Part shown: positions 9,222 through 18,088 of the stretch, one piece after another
Layout: the number at the start of each line of letters is the position of its first letter
How positions within the stretch are numbered: position 1 is the first letter of the stretch
NCBI GenBank assembly: GCA_002256535.1
Contig: NMUJ01000003.1
Location: 1 to 49,349 of the forward strand
DNA length: 49,349 bases
Source of the DNA: Caldifarciminota bacterium 4484_18
GTDB lineage: Bacteria; Hydrothermota; UBA3073; NMUJ01
Reading direction: 5' to 3'
Program-made: the position numbers and the translations under genes
Notes under the pieces: model-generated
Seen by the model: only the letters and a program-made list of their open reading frames with translations
The model's database searches: none
What the model was told of the DNA's origin: nothing

Positions 9222-9523
9222 TGGCAAGGATACGGATAAAACTCAAAAGCTACGATCACGTGTTATTAGATAAGGCATGTCGTGAACTTGTAGAGTCAAT
9301 GAAGAATACAGGAGCAGAGATATCCGGCCCCATACCGTTGCCGACAAAACGTACGGTGGTTACGGTGCTGCGTTCACCTCATATTAACAAGCGGTCGCGT
9401 GAACAGTTTGAACTCCGTATACACAAGAGACTCATTGAAATAAAGCGGTTCACTACCAGAACCAGGGAGGTACTGCAACGCCTTAATTTACCTGCTGGTG
9501 TAGAGGCTGAGATCAAGGTGTAA
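9221..9523 (+). CDS. rpsJ: 30S ribosomal protein S10
   Basis: A 100-residue S10 of normal length with the S10 signature region (LRSPHINKRSREQFELRIHKR). The ATG at 9221 overlaps the tuf TGA; an in-frame GTG just upstream at 9218 is less likely. First gene of the canonical S10 operon order that follows. Confidence 0.95.
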   Translation: MARIRIKLKSYDHVLLDKACRELVESMKNTGAEISGPIPLPTKRTVVTVLRSPHINKRSREQFELRIHKRLIEIKRFTTRTREVLQRLNLPAGVEAEIKV

Positions 9524-9529
9524 AACACG

Positions 9530-10186
9530 ATGGTAGGACTAATAGGTAAAAAGATGGGGATGTTGCAACTTTTTCACGAAACCGGTGAAATAGTCCCTGT
9601 AACCATTATAGAGGCGGGTCCGTGCCCCGTCATCGATATACGCACAAAGGAGAAACATGGCTATCGTGCAGTAGTTTTGGGATTCGGTATTAAAAGGTCA
9701 CCCAACAAGCCATACGCTGGTATCTTTCAAAGAATAAATAGGATACGACCGGATGCACCAGATATTCCACCTACGCAGGTACTACGTGAGATACGTGACT
9801 TCAATGGCGACGTAAAGATAGGCGATCTTATAGATGTCTCCATTTTCAAACCCGGTATGAAAGTCGATGTCACCGGATATACAAAAGGACGTGGTTTTGC
9901 CGGTGTTATGAAACGCTATGGGTTTGCAGGTGGCCCTGATTCACATGGTTCGAAATTCCATCGTCGACTGGGTTCGATAGGCACCAGCAAGACACCCGGC
10001 CGTATACTCAAAGGTAAAAAGATGCCTGGCAGGTATGGATGTGACAAACAAACAGTGTTGGGATTAGAAGTTGTAAAAGTTGACAAAGAACGTAATCTGC
10101 TATTTGTGAAGGGTTCAGTACCTGGGCCACGTGGTGGTTACCTCATAATACGTAGCCATAAAGGTGGTGAAGGAGATGGAGGTTAA
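9530..10186 (+). CDS. rplC: 50S ribosomal protein L3
   Basis: A 218-residue L3 beginning MVGLIGKKMGM. The conserved block GRGFAGVMKRYGFAGGP and the loop with SKTPGRILKGKKMPGRYG are present. L3 is an early-assembly 23S rRNA binder near the peptidyl-transferase centre. Its 3' end overlaps the rplD start. Confidence 0.96.
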   Translation: MVGLIGKKMGMLQLFHETGEIVPVTIIEAGPCPVIDIRTKEKHGYRAVVLGFGIKRSPNKPYAGIFQRINRIRPDAPDIPPTQVLREIRDFNGDVKIGDLIDVSIFKPGMKVDVTGYTKGRGFAGVMKRYGFAGGPDSHGSKFHRRLGSIGTSKTPGRILKGKKMPGRYGCDKQTVLGLEVVKVDKERNLLFVKGSVPGPRGGYLIIRSHKGGEGDGG

Positions 10187-10841
10187 AGTTTACTCAACAA
10201 CCGGCGATATCGTAGGTAAAACTGAGCTACCTGATGAGATATTTCGTCACCCTATACGACATGTTACAGTTGCTGAAGCTATGAGGATGTACGAGATGAA
10301 TCAACACCAGTTTACCGCATACAAAAAGACCCGTAGTGAAGTAAGTGGTAGTGGTAGAAAACCATGGCCCCAAAAGCATACAGGGAGAGCACGTCAGGGT
10401 AGTATCAGAGCGCCCCACTGGCGTGGTGGTGGTGTAGTTTTTGGCCCCAAACCTCGCAATGTCCATTATAGGTTGCCACAAAAGAAGCTACGCATAGCAT
10501 TGTTATCGGTACTTTCACAGCGTGCAAGTGAAGGCCGGATAATGGTGATAGATGATATACCTATTACTTATCCAAAAACGAAGGAATTTGTGAAAATACT
10601 AAAGAATCTCGGTTGGAACGAAGAACACCCGGAACGCTACCTGTTTGTGGTAGATAAAATCGACGAGGCTGTATTTCGGTCGATGCGCAACCTACGTAAG
10701 GTGGACATGCGTGAGGCATATAAAATTAATGCTTTTGATGTGTTATTAGCTAAAAGGATTGTCTTCACACTTAAAGGGCTGGAAGCCTTCAAGGTTAGGT
10801 TGCTGGAGAAACGACCTGTAATGGTGGGGGCTGAAGAATGA
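10176..10841 (+). CDS. rplD: 50S ribosomal protein L4
   Basis: A 221-residue L4. The ATG at 10176 is preferred to the GTG at 10164 because GAAGGAG precedes it and MEVKVYSTTGDIVG matches the family start. The rRNA-binding extended loop is present (GSGRKPWPQKHTGRARQGS, WRGGGVVFGPKPR). In some bacteria L4 represses its own operon; no S10-leader-type structure was identified here. Confidence 0.95.
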   Translation: MEVKVYSTTGDIVGKTELPDEIFRHPIRHVTVAEAMRMYEMNQHQFTAYKKTRSEVSGSGRKPWPQKHTGRARQGSIRAPHWRGGGVVFGPKPRNVHYRLPQKKLRIALLSVLSQRASEGRIMVIDDIPITYPKTKEFVKILKNLGWNEEHPERYLFVVDKIDEAVFRSMRNLRKVDMREAYKINAFDVLLAKRIVFTLKGLEAFKVRLLEKRPVMVGAEE

Positions 10842-11140
10842 GGGACCCAAGAGATATAATTCTGGAACCGATACTTACGGAGAAGGCAGATTTCTTGCGT
10901 CGCAAGCATAATATGTATACTTTTAAAGTAGCGATGGATGCAACTAAACCTGAGATCAAACGTGCTGTGGAGCAACTTTTTGAGGTACATGTGAAACGTG
11001 TACGTACACAAATAGTCAAAGGTAAACCACGTCGAAGGTGGGGCAGAGTAATCGGTAGGAGGTCCAACTGGAAGAAGGCCATTTGTAAGCTACGCGAAGG
11101 TGAAACTATACCCATTTTCGAGATGGGTGGAGGTAAATAA
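10838..11140 (+). CDS. rplW: 50S ribosomal protein L23
   Basis: A 100-residue L23 of typical length: RDIILEPILTEKAD at the start and the VKRVRTQIVKGKPRR loop. L23 lies at the exit of the peptide tunnel and docks trigger factor and SRP. Start overlaps the rplD stop by 4 nt (ATGA). Confidence 0.94.
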   Translation: MRDPRDIILEPILTEKADFLRRKHNMYTFKVAMDATKPEIKRAVEQLFEVHVKRVRTQIVKGKPRRRWGRVIGRRSNWKKAICKLREGETIPIFEMGGGK

Positions 11141-11141
11141 G

Positions 11142-11987
11142 ATGGGAGTTAGAAAATTGAACCCCGTCACACCCGGGCAGCGGCAACATGTGGTGGACGA
11201 CTTTAGCGATATAACAAAAGGGCAACCTGAGAAAAGTCTCACAATAACACTCAAACGTACTGGTGGTAGGAATAATCAAGGTCGTATTACTGCACCTCAC
11301 AGAGGTGGCGGCACAAAACGCAAGTATAGGATTATAGACTTTAAGCGACACGATAAGATAGGAGTGAAAGCCAAAGTGCTAAGCATAGAATACGATCCAT
11401 ATCGATCAGCTCGTATCGCACTACTTGGATACGAGGATGGCGAACGTCGCTACATTGTAGCACCGATAGGTTTACAGGTAGGTAACGAAGTGATGGCCGG
11501 ACCGGATGCCCCTATAAGGGTGGGTAATGCATTACCGTTAGCTAACATACCCGAAGGTATAAAAATACATAATGTTGAGCTACAACCTGGTAAGGGGGGA
11601 CAGATCGTGCGAGCTGCAGGCTCGTCTGCTACCATACTTGCAAAGGAAGGTGATTATGCATTCGTTAAGTTACCATCGGGTGAGGTACGTAAAATACATC
11701 TCTCATGCTATGCTACAATAGGGCAGGTGAGCAATCCCGACCATGACTCCATTGTGCTGGGTAAAGCTGGTAAAATGCGATGGCTGGGTCGTCGCCCCCA
11801 TACACGTGGTGTAGTTATGAACCCCGTCGATCATCCGCTGGGTGGTGGCGAAGGTAGAGGTAAAGGCGACCGACCACCTGTTTCACGTACCGGAATGTTA
11901 GCGAAAGGTGGTAAGACACGTAACCCCAGAAAACCTTCAACTAAGTTTATAGTACAACCACGAACCAAGAAGAGGAAGGGTCGCTGA
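11142..11987 (+). CDS. rplB: 50S ribosomal protein L2
   Basis: A 281-residue L2 starting MGVRKLNPVTPGQR at 11142; the upstream in-frame start at 11100 lies inside rplW and is rejected. The conserved segment GGRNNQGRITAPHRGGGTKRKYR, and the C-terminal signature VMNPVDHPLGGGEGR with its functionally important His, are present. The stop overlaps the rpsS start by one base. Confidence 0.96.
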   Translation: MGVRKLNPVTPGQRQHVVDDFSDITKGQPEKSLTITLKRTGGRNNQGRITAPHRGGGTKRKYRIIDFKRHDKIGVKAKVLSIEYDPYRSARIALLGYEDGERRYIVAPIGLQVGNEVMAGPDAPIRVGNALPLANIPEGIKIHNVELQPGKGGQIVRAAGSSATILAKEGDYAFVKLPSGEVRKIHLSCYATIGQVSNPDHDSIVLGKAGKMRWLGRRPHTRGVVMNPVDHPLGGGEGRGKGDRPPVSRTGMLAKGGKTRNPRKPSTKFIVQPRTKKRKGR

Positions 11988-12280
11988 TGGGTAGATCGAG
12001 GAAAAAGGGTCCATACGTGGATATGAAGCTACTCCGCAAGATACGTGAACTCGATGTAACTAAGGAACGTAGGATAATAAACACCTATTCACGCGATTGC
12101 ACTATAATACCGGATTTTGTTGGCCACACAATCGGTGTACATAATGGGAAAACATTCGTTCCCGTGTATATAACCGAGGAGATGGTAGGTCACAAATTGG
12201 GTGAGTTTGCACCTACCACGATATTTCGTGGCCACGGTGGTAAAAAAGCCAAACGTGCTATGCGCAAGAAGAAAGGATGA
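11987..12280 (+). CDS. rpsS: 30S ribosomal protein S19
   Basis: A 97-residue S19: GRSRKKGPYVDMKLLRKI at the start, and the DFVGHTIGVHNGKTFVPVYI and HKLGEFAPTTIFRGHGG signatures. It sits in the 30S head with S13. Overlaps rplV by 4 nt. Confidence 0.95.
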   Translation: MGRSRKKGPYVDMKLLRKIRELDVTKERRIINTYSRDCTIIPDFVGHTIGVHNGKTFVPVYITEEMVGHKLGEFAPTTIFRGHGGKKAKRAMRKKKG

Positions 12281-12651
12281 TGGAAAAACTATCAGTGGTG
12301 GAAGGTATTGCTAAGCAGCGCTACCTGAGGGTATCGCCACGTAAGCTGCATAAGTTGGCGAAACAATTTGTAGGTAAGAGGGTTGATGAAGCTTTATCGA
12401 TGTTGGAACATTTTCCAGGTAAGCGTACCACAATCCTGTACAAGGCCATTAAATCGGCTGCAGCTAATGCACGTCAGAAGGTGGCGCCCGATCCTTTGCC
12501 AGATGAAGAACTTTATATACATCAGTTGAAGGTAGATCGTGCGCTTATACTCAAGCGGTGGGAGTTTCGTGCACGTGGTCGTGCAGATATTAGGAGGACA
12601 CGTTGGAGCCATTTAACCGTTAAAGTGAGTAACGAGGAGCCGGAGACATAA
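12277..12651 (+). CDS. rplV: 50S ribosomal protein L22
   Basis: A 124-residue L22 with the conserved RYLRVSPRKLHKLAKQFVGK start, the KAIKSAAANARQKV helix and the C-terminal hairpin RARGRADIRRTRWSHLTV that reaches the exit tunnel. ATG ATG at 12277; the second may be used. It overlaps rpsS and shares one base with rpsC. Confidence 0.94.
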   Translation: MMEKLSVVEGIAKQRYLRVSPRKLHKLAKQFVGKRVDEALSMLEHFPGKRTTILYKAIKSAAANARQKVAPDPLPDEELYIHQLKVDRALILKRWEFRARGRADIRRTRWSHLTVKVSNEEPET

Positions 12652-13304
12652 TGGGTAGAAAAGTGCATCCATTTGGATTTAGGCTCGGTTTTAATAAAGT
12701 TTGGAGATCACGTGGGTTGGTTAAAAACTTACCCGAACTTATAATAACGGACTATAATATACGACGTTATATTAGGGAGAGGTTTGCCGAAGCCGATATA
12801 GCGGATATCGAGGTAGAGCATGTTGGTGATTGGATAAGAGTATTTATAAAGACTGCACGTCCCGCCATAATTATAGGTAGGGGCGGTAGAGAGATAAACA
12901 AGTTACGCCAAGAGTTAGAACTTATGACCTCCAAGAAGATAGAGATAGAGATCATCGAGGTGGAAAATCCTGCACTTGAGGCATCACTTGTCGCCCAGAG
13001 GATCTCAAGGCAGTTGGAACAACGTGTTTCACACCGACGTGCAATGAAACGTGCCATCATGGATGGTATGCGGGCAGGTGCTAACGGTATAAAGATTAGA
13101 TGTAGTGGTAGATTGATGGGAGCTGAAATAGCACGCAGTGAATGGTACCTTCAGGGTCGTATGCCACTTAATACATTACGTGCAGATATAGACTACGCCC
13201 AAGAGACAGCTATCACACGTGCCGGTACGATAGGTGTTAAGGTATGGATTTACAAAGGAGATAAACCCAAGATGAAAGCTGAGGTAAAAAATGTTACAAC
13301 CTAG
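12651..13304 (+). CDS. rpsC: 30S ribosomal protein S3
   Basis: A 217-residue S3: N-terminal GRKVHPFGFRLGF, a KH domain with IIGRGGREINKLRQEL, and the C-terminal domain with RRAMKRAIMDGMRAGANGIK and GRLMGAEIARSEWYLQGRMP. It forms part of the mRNA entry site. It overlaps rplP by 14 nt. Confidence 0.96.
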   Translation: MGRKVHPFGFRLGFNKVWRSRGLVKNLPELIITDYNIRRYIRERFAEADIADIEVEHVGDWIRVFIKTARPAIIIGRGGREINKLRQELELMTSKKIEIEIIEVENPALEASLVAQRISRQLEQRVSHRRAMKRAIMDGMRAGANGIKIRCSGRLMGAEIARSEWYLQGRMPLNTLRADIDYAQETAITRAGTIGVKVWIYKGDKPKMKAEVKNVTT

Positions 13305-13704
13305 GCGTTGGAAATACCGTAAACAACAACGTGGTAGGTTAAAAGGTAGGTCAAAGGGAGCTACTATGCTTGCTTTTGGTGACTATGGGTTACAGGCACT
13401 CGAATCTGCATGGATTACTGCACAACAGATAGAGGCAGCTCGTGTCGCCATAGGACGTGCTGTAAAGAAGGGCGGTAAATTGTGGATCAGAATATTTCCT
13501 GATAAACCTATAACAAAGAAACCCGCCGAAACTCGCATGGGTAAAGGTAAGGGCGATGTAGCAGGTTATGTGGCGGTGGTTAAACCTGGTCGCATAATGT
13601 TCGAACTGGCGGGTGTTAAGGGATCGCTTGCGTACGAGGCGTTGAGGCTTGCTGGCCATAAGTTACCTATTAAAACAAGAATAGTGACAAGGGAGATGCT
13701 ATGA
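13291..13704 (+). CDS. rplP: 50S ribosomal protein L16
   Basis: A 137-residue L16: the start MLQPRRWKYRKQQRGR, then AWITAQQIEAARVAIGRAVK, and ETRMGKGKGDVAGYVAVVKPG. L16 shapes the A-site region of the 50S. It overlaps rpsC at its start and rpmC at its end. Confidence 0.96.
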   Translation: MLQPRRWKYRKQQRGRLKGRSKGATMLAFGDYGLQALESAWITAQQIEAARVAIGRAVKKGGKLWIRIFPDKPITKKPAETRMGKGKGDVAGYVAVVKPGRIMFELAGVKGSLAYEALRLAGHKLPIKTRIVTREML

Positions 13705-13895
13705 GAGCGGCTGAACTACGTCAAATGACAACCGAGGAGCTGTTGAACCATCTTAACAACCTCAAAGAAGAGCTATTCATGTTAAGGATGCGAAAGCGAT
13801 TTGAACAGCTTTCCAACCCCTTACGGATAAGGGTGCTGAGAAGAGAGATAGCACGTGCATTGACAGTACTGCGTGAGAGAGGGATTAAACTATGA
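13701..13895 (+). CDS. rpmC: 50S ribosomal protein L29
   Basis: A 64-residue L29, a two-helix protein: RAAELRQMTTEELLNHLNNL, then EELFMLRMRKRFEQLSNP and a final basic helix. It sits near L23 at the tunnel exit. Starts with ATGA overlap on rplP and ends with ATGA overlap on rpsQ. Confidence 0.93.
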   Translation: MRAAELRQMTTEELLNHLNNLKEELFMLRMRKRFEQLSNPLRIRVLRREIARALTVLRERGIKL

Positions 13896-14194
13896 AGAAA
13901 AGGTTTGAAGGTCGTGTAGTAAGTGATAAGATGCAAAATACAGTAGTTGTACAAATTGAACGCCATGTGACACATCCACTTTACAAAAAGTACATAACGA
14001 AACGTAAAAAGTTGACCTGCCATGATCCCAAGGAGATAGCGCATGAAGGCGATTGGGTACTGATAGAGGAGTGCCGTCCTATTAGCAAAACGAAACATTT
14101 CCGAGTAGTGAAGGTATTACGACGTGCAGGTGAAGAAGTACCCGAACCTGAAGGGGTAACCGAAATTAGTGAAGAAATATCGAAGAAGCAATGA
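13892..14194 (+). CDS. rpsQ: 30S ribosomal protein S17
   Basis: A 100-residue S17: the OB fold with FEGRVVSDKMQNTVVVQIE, HPLYKKYITKRKK, and the signature GDWVLIEECRPISKTKHFRV. The C-terminus carries a short acidic extension (about 15 residues, EEVPEPEGVTEISEE) beyond the core. Overlaps neighbours by 4 nt on each side. Confidence 0.95.
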   Translation: MKKRFEGRVVSDKMQNTVVVQIERHVTHPLYKKYITKRKKLTCHDPKEIAHEGDWVLIEECRPISKTKHFRVVKVLRRAGEEVPEPEGVTEISEEISKKQ

Positions 14195-14559
14195 TCCAGG
14201 AACAGACGCGCCTTATAGTGACAGACAATACTGGTGCAAAGGAAGCAATGTGTATAAAGGTGTTAGGAGGTACACGTAGAAAATATGCACATGTGGGCGA
14301 TGTCATAGTGGTTGTTATAAAGGAAGCTACACCACGTTCGGAGATGAAGGAAGGTACAATAAAAAGGGCAGTAGTCGTGCGTACCAGAAAGGAGTATAGG
14401 CGTAAGGACGGTAGCTACATTAGGTTTGATGATAACGCATGCGTATTGATAAACAAGGAAGGCGACCCCGTGGGTACACGTATATTTGGCCCTGTAGCTA
14501 GGGAACTCCGTGAAAGGAAGTTTATGCGGATTGTTTCATTAGCAAGTGAGGTTGTATAA
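14191..14559 (+). CDS. rplN: 50S ribosomal protein L14
   Basis: A 122-residue L14, standard length: MIQEQTRLIVTDNTGAKEAM start, the GDVIVVVIKEATPRSEMKEG block and a C-terminus with GPVARELRERKFMRIVSLA. It contributes to an intersubunit bridge. Shares one base with rplX. Confidence 0.96.
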   Translation: MIQEQTRLIVTDNTGAKEAMCIKVLGGTRRKYAHVGDVIVVVIKEATPRSEMKEGTIKRAVVVRTRKEYRRKDGSYIRFDDNACVLINKEGDPVGTRIFGPVARELRERKFMRIVSLASEVV

Positions 14560-14873
14560 TGCGCAAGATAAAGAAAGGCGATATCGTCGAGGTGCTCACT
14601 GGTAAAGATAAGGGCAGACAAGGGAAGGTGCTTAAAGTGTTCCCAGAGGCTTCACACATAATAGTCGAGGGGGTAAACTTCCAGAAGAAACACTATCGTG
14701 CACGTAGAGCAGGTGAACAGTCTCAGATTATAACACGTGAGGGCCCGATTCATATTTCGAATGTGAAATTGGTTTGCCCCAAATGTGGTCAACCCACCAA
14801 AGTAGGCTTTAGGATAGTAGGAGAGCGCAAATTAAGGTATTGCAAAAAATGTCAGGAGCTATTAGATGAGTAA
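14559..14873 (+). CDS. rplX: 50S ribosomal protein L24
   Basis: A 104-residue L24: KOW motif (KKGDIVEVLTGKDKGRQGKV), VEGVNFQKKHYRA and a C-terminal CPKCGQ ... YCKKCQ four-cysteine pair that suggests a zinc ribbon, as in many bacterial L24 proteins. Overlaps rplE by 8 nt. Confidence 0.95.
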   Translation: MRKIKKGDIVEVLTGKDKGRQGKVLKVFPEASHIIVEGVNFQKKHYRARRAGEQSQIITREGPIHISNVKLVCPKCGQPTKVGFRIVGERKLRYCKKCQELLDE

Positions 14874-15450
14874 AGAAGTTAAGGAAGAAGTTGGACAAGA
14901 AAAATACGTACCGAGGTTGAAGAAACTCTATATGAAAAAGGTGCGTCCGGAACTTATGAAACGCATGGGATACAAAAATATCTGGCAAGTACCGAGGCTT
15001 GCTAAGATCGTCATAAACAGTGCAGTAGGGGAGGCAGTTCGTGATCCTACATACATAACGGAAGCTGAACAGACACTTGCTAAAATTACCGGTCAAAAAC
15101 CCATAATTGTAAAAGCAAACCGCAATGTATCAGCATTTGGCTTAAGGAAAGGCAAGCCTATCGCAGCAAAGGTTACACTACGGGATGACCGCATGTATGA
15201 GTTTCTCGATCGCTTTATAACGTTTGCAGTACCTCGGATACGTGATTTTAGGGGGTTTGATCCAGATTCATTTGATGGACGTGGTAATTACTCCTTAGGT
15301 ATAAGTGAGCAACTTATTTTTCCAGAAATAAAATATGATGAAGTCAAACATGTTATAGGTATGGACATAACGATAGTGACAACAGCTGAAACTGACGATG
15401 AGGCACGTGCATTACTTGAGAGTTTGGGCTTCCCATTTAGAAGGAGGTAA
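14866..15450 (+). CDS. rplE: 50S ribosomal protein L5
   Basis: A 194-residue L5: PRLAKIVINSAVGEAVRDP, the ITGQKPIIVKANRNVSAFGL segment, and the C-terminal QLIFPEIKYDEVKHVIGMDI and TTAETDDEARALLESLGFPF signatures. It binds 5S rRNA and contacts the P-site tRNA. Slightly extended N-terminus. Confidence 0.96.
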   Translation: MSKEVKEEVGQEKYVPRLKKLYMKKVRPELMKRMGYKNIWQVPRLAKIVINSAVGEAVRDPTYITEAEQTLAKITGQKPIIVKANRNVSAFGLRKGKPIAAKVTLRDDRMYEFLDRFITFAVPRIRDFRGFDPDSFDGRGNYSLGISEQLIFPEIKYDEVKHVIGMDITIVTTAETDDEARALLESLGFPFRRR

Positions 15451-15451
15451 T

Positions 15452-15637
15452 ATGGCAAAAAAGAGTTGGATGGTTAAACAGAAAAAGGAACCCAAATATT
15501 CGACCCGAAAATACAACCGATGTCCAGTTTGTGGACGTACACGTGCGTATCTGACCAAATTTGGAATATGTCGAATATGTTTTAAAAAGTTTACACTTGA
15601 AGGCTATATTCCTGGTGTCAAAAAGGCAAGTTGGTGA
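15452..15637 (+). CDS. rpsZ: 30S ribosomal protein S14, zinc-binding type Z
   Basis: A 61-residue short S14 with the zinc ligands CPVCGR and CRICF. The ATG at 15452 is preceded by AAGGAGG with good spacing, so it is preferred to the upstream in-frame start at 15398 inside rplE. The stop overlaps the rpsH ATG by one base. Confidence 0.96.
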   Translation: MAKKSWMVKQKKEPKYSTRKYNRCPVCGRTRAYLTKFGICRICFKKFTLEGYIPGVKKASW

Positions 15638-16029
15638 TGAGCAACGTAACCGATCCCATTGCAGATATGTTGACCCGGATACGTAACGCATTGATGGCAG
15701 ATCATAAGGAGGTGTTAATACCGACATCAAAGGTGAAGCTCGGTATAGCTAATGTACTTAAGAGGGAAGGCTATATACAGGATTATGAAGTGATGCCTGA
15801 CAACAAACAAGGCAACATACGCATAATATTCAAACGCAACCCTAACCCACTTGTAGCACTTGTTCGTGTGAGCAAACCCGGCAGAAGGATATATGTCTCA
15901 GTTAAGAAGATACCACGTGTGAAGGGTGGTCTGGGTATATGCATATTGTCGACACCTATGGGTATACTATCGGATAATGAAGCACGTAATAAAAATGTTG
16001 GTGGTGAGTTACTGGCGATGGTCTGGTAG
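15637..16029 (+). CDS. rpsH: 30S ribosomal protein S8
   Basis: A 130-residue S8: TDPIADMLTRIRNALMA start and the C-terminal GGLGICILSTPMGILSD block, a variant of the usual ..LGIAILSTSKGVMTD. The ATG at 15637 overlaps the rpsZ stop; in-frame TTG and GTG at 15631 and 15634 are less likely. Central 16S assembly protein. Confidence 0.96.
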   Translation: MSNVTDPIADMLTRIRNALMADHKEVLIPTSKVKLGIANVLKREGYIQDYEVMPDNKQGNIRIIFKRNPNPLVALVRVSKPGRRIYVSVKKIPRVKGGLGICILSTPMGILSDNEARNKNVGGELLAMVW

Positions 16030-16037
16030 GAGGTGTG

Positions 16038-16610
16038 ATGTCAAAGATTGGCAAGAAACCCATTTTATTGCCTGAAAACGTAAGGGTTGAGATAAGTGAA
16101 AATGCCGTGGAAGTGGTGGGTCCAAAAGGTAAGCTTACACTTGAGTTTCCTAACTATCTACAGATTGTAAAAGAAGATGGTAAACTCCTCGTACGTGTTG
16201 TAGAAGATAAGAAGGCATATCGTAGGATGTGGGGCACTATACGTGCACATCTGAATAATATGGTGAAGGGCGTAACGGAAGGATTTACTAAAACCTTAAT
16301 TTTACGTGGACGTGGTTACCAGATGAGTAAAGAGGGTAACAGGCTTAAGATTATGGTAGGGTTTTCGCACCCTGTGTATGCGGATATACCGGATGATATA
16401 GAGGTGGAGTTACCAGATCCACAGAAACTCATTGTCAAAGGTATCGACAAACAAAAAGTAGGTAACTTTGCTGCTAAGATACGTGCTATAAAGCCAGCGA
16501 AGAAATTTCCCTATGTACCTAAGGGTATGACGATGCCGAAAGGTTTCTATTACGAAGGTGAACATGTACGTGTTAAAGCAGGTAAAAAAGGGCAGGTTGG
16601 TGGCAAATGA
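16038..16610 (+). CDS. rplF: 50S ribosomal protein L6
   Basis: A 190-residue L6 with two repeated domains: the first with VEVVGPKGKLTLEF, the second with LRGRGYQMSKEGNRLKIMVGFSHPVY. The C-terminal signature reads KPAKKFPYVPKGMTMPKGFYYEGE, a little different from the usual PEPYKGKGIRY. GGAGGTG precedes the ATG at 16038. Confidence 0.95.
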   Translation: MSKIGKKPILLPENVRVEISENAVEVVGPKGKLTLEFPNYLQIVKEDGKLLVRVVEDKKAYRRMWGTIRAHLNNMVKGVTEGFTKTLILRGRGYQMSKEGNRLKIMVGFSHPVYADIPDDIEVELPDPQKLIVKGIDKQKVGNFAAKIRAIKPAKKFPYVPKGMTMPKGFYYEGEHVRVKAGKKGQVGGK

Positions 16611-16960
16611 AGCGCTTAGTCGGTAGGGAAAAACGTCACAAACGTATAAGACGCAAGGTAAGTGGTACCCCTGAACGTCCACGTCTATGTGTGTTCAGGA
16701 GTCTCAAACACATATATGTACAGATGATCGATGATACAATAGGACATACACTTGTAGCTGCTTCTACGTTAGAGATACCTAAGGAACAGCTGGCTGGCAA
16801 GACCAAAGTCGAACAAGCATATATGGTAGGTAAATTAATTGCCGAGAAAGCACTTAAGAAGGGTATAACAAAGGTGGTTTTCGATCGCGGCGGTTACAAA
16901 TATCATGGCAGGGTGAAGGCGCTTGCTGAAGGTGCAAGGGAAGGTGGCCTTCTATTTTGA
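16607..16960 (+). CDS. rplR: 50S ribosomal protein L18
   Basis: A 117-residue L18: KRHKRIRRKVSGTPERPRLCVFRSLKHIYVQMIDD and the C-terminal VVFDRGGYKYHGRVKALAEGAREGGLLF. It binds 5S rRNA with L5. Overlaps rplF by 4 nt. Confidence 0.96.
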   Translation: MKRLVGREKRHKRIRRKVSGTPERPRLCVFRSLKHIYVQMIDDTIGHTLVAASTLEIPKEQLAGKTKVEQAYMVGKLIAEKALKKGITKVVFDRGGYKYHGRVKALAEGAREGGLLF

Positions 16961-16971
16961 GGAGGTATGCA

Positions 16972-17472
16972 ATGAAGGAGAGCGAAATTTTGTCCCAGAT
17001 AGAAAAAGAGGGTGCATTGGAGGAGAGGGTGCTCGCTATCCGACGGGTGACAAAAGTTATAACAGGTGGTAAAAGGTTACATTTTTCAGTACTTTGTGCA
17101 GTAGGTGACAGGGCCGGTCGTGTAGGTGTGGCACTTGCCAAGGCTCCAGAAGTTGCTGATGGTATACAGAAATGTTTCAGACAGGCACGTAAAGATATGT
17201 TCAGTGTGAAAGTGGTTAATGATACGATTCCACATGAGGTGATGGTTAAATTTAAGGCAAGTAAAATGTTACTTAAACCAGCAGCCCCAGGTACGGGTGT
17301 GATAGCTTGTGACCCTATACGTGCGGTGCTGGAGCTTGCTGGCATTAAAAACATATTGACGAAATCTTTGGGCTCGAATAATGTAATAAACATGATACAA
17401 GCTACGGTAAAGGCACTCAAGGAGCTACGTACTTACGAAGAAGTGATGCGTGCACGAGATAAGATGAAATGA
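16972..17472 (+). CDS. rpsE: 30S ribosomal protein S5
   Basis: A 166-residue S5: the start MKESEILSQIEKEGALEERV, the RRVTKVITGGKRLHFSVLC double-stranded-RNA-binding-like domain and the C-terminal APGTGVIACDPIRAVLELAGIKNI signature. The ATG at 16972 is used because GAGGAGG lies 8 nt before it. S5 is at the mRNA entry tunnel. Overlaps rpmD by 4 nt. Confidence 0.96.
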   Translation: MKESEILSQIEKEGALEERVLAIRRVTKVITGGKRLHFSVLCAVGDRAGRVGVALAKAPEVADGIQKCFRQARKDMFSVKVVNDTIPHEVMVKFKASKMLLKPAAPGTGVIACDPIRAVLELAGIKNILTKSLGSNNVINMIQATVKALKELRTYEEVMRARDKMK

Positions 17473-17666
17473 AAGCATTAAAAATAACGCAGATAAGGAG
17501 TGCTATAGGGAGGCCAAAGAGGCAGAAGCTTACCCTCTTAGCGTTGGGATTACGTAAGAGGGAAGCTACAGTCATACATCGTGATACACCACAGATCAGG
17601 GGTATGATCGAGAAGGTGAAACACCTTGTTAAGGTTGAAGAGATAGAACCACCGGAGGTAAAATGA
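17469..17666 (+). CDS. rpmD: 50S ribosomal protein L30
   Basis: A 65-residue L30: KITQIRSAIGRPKRQKLTLLALGLRK, then RDTPQIRGMIEKVKHLVKVEE. Normal bacterial length. It lies between rpsE and rplO as usual and overlaps both by 4 nt. Confidence 0.94.
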   Translation: MKALKITQIRSAIGRPKRQKLTLLALGLRKREATVIHRDTPQIRGMIEKVKHLVKVEEIEPPEVK

Positions 17667-18088
17667 TCGAACTGAACAACTTACCTAAATTGACCAAAAA
17701 GCGCAAAAGAGTAGGACGTGGCCCCGGTTGCCATGGTACCACCGCGGGACGTGGTACAAAGGGCCAAAAAGCACGTGGCCAGGTACACCCTGAGTTTGAA
17801 GGTGGCCAGATGCCACTTATTAGGAGGTTGCCGAAACGTGGGTTCAAAAACATAGGACGTGTAGAGTATGAAATTGTAAATATCAAGCAACTCAATATAT
17901 TTCCGGATGGTACACGGGTTACCCCCGAGAGACTGAAACAGGCAGGTTTATACAACGGTAGGTTACCTCTGAAGATATTAGGTGATGGCGAACTACTGCG
18001 ACAACTGACGGTTGTAGCGCATAAGTTTAGCAAAAAAGCGAAAGAAGAAATAGAAAAGATGGGTGGTCAGATAGAAATACTTGGGTGA
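17663..18088 (+). CDS. rplO: 50S ribosomal protein L15
   Basis: A 141-residue L15: the basic loop KKRKRVGRGPGCHGTTAGRG, then GQVHPEFEGGQMPLIRRLPKRGF, and the C-terminal domain with LTVVAHKFSKKAKEEIEKMGG. Late 50S assembly protein. The stop overlaps the secY ATG by one base. Confidence 0.95.
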   Translation: MIELNNLPKLTKKRKRVGRGPGCHGTTAGRGTKGQKARGQVHPEFEGGQMPLIRRLPKRGFKNIGRVEYEIVNIKQLNIFPDGTRVTPERLKQAGLYNGRLPLKILGDGELLRQLTVVAHKFSKKAKEEIEKMGGQIEILG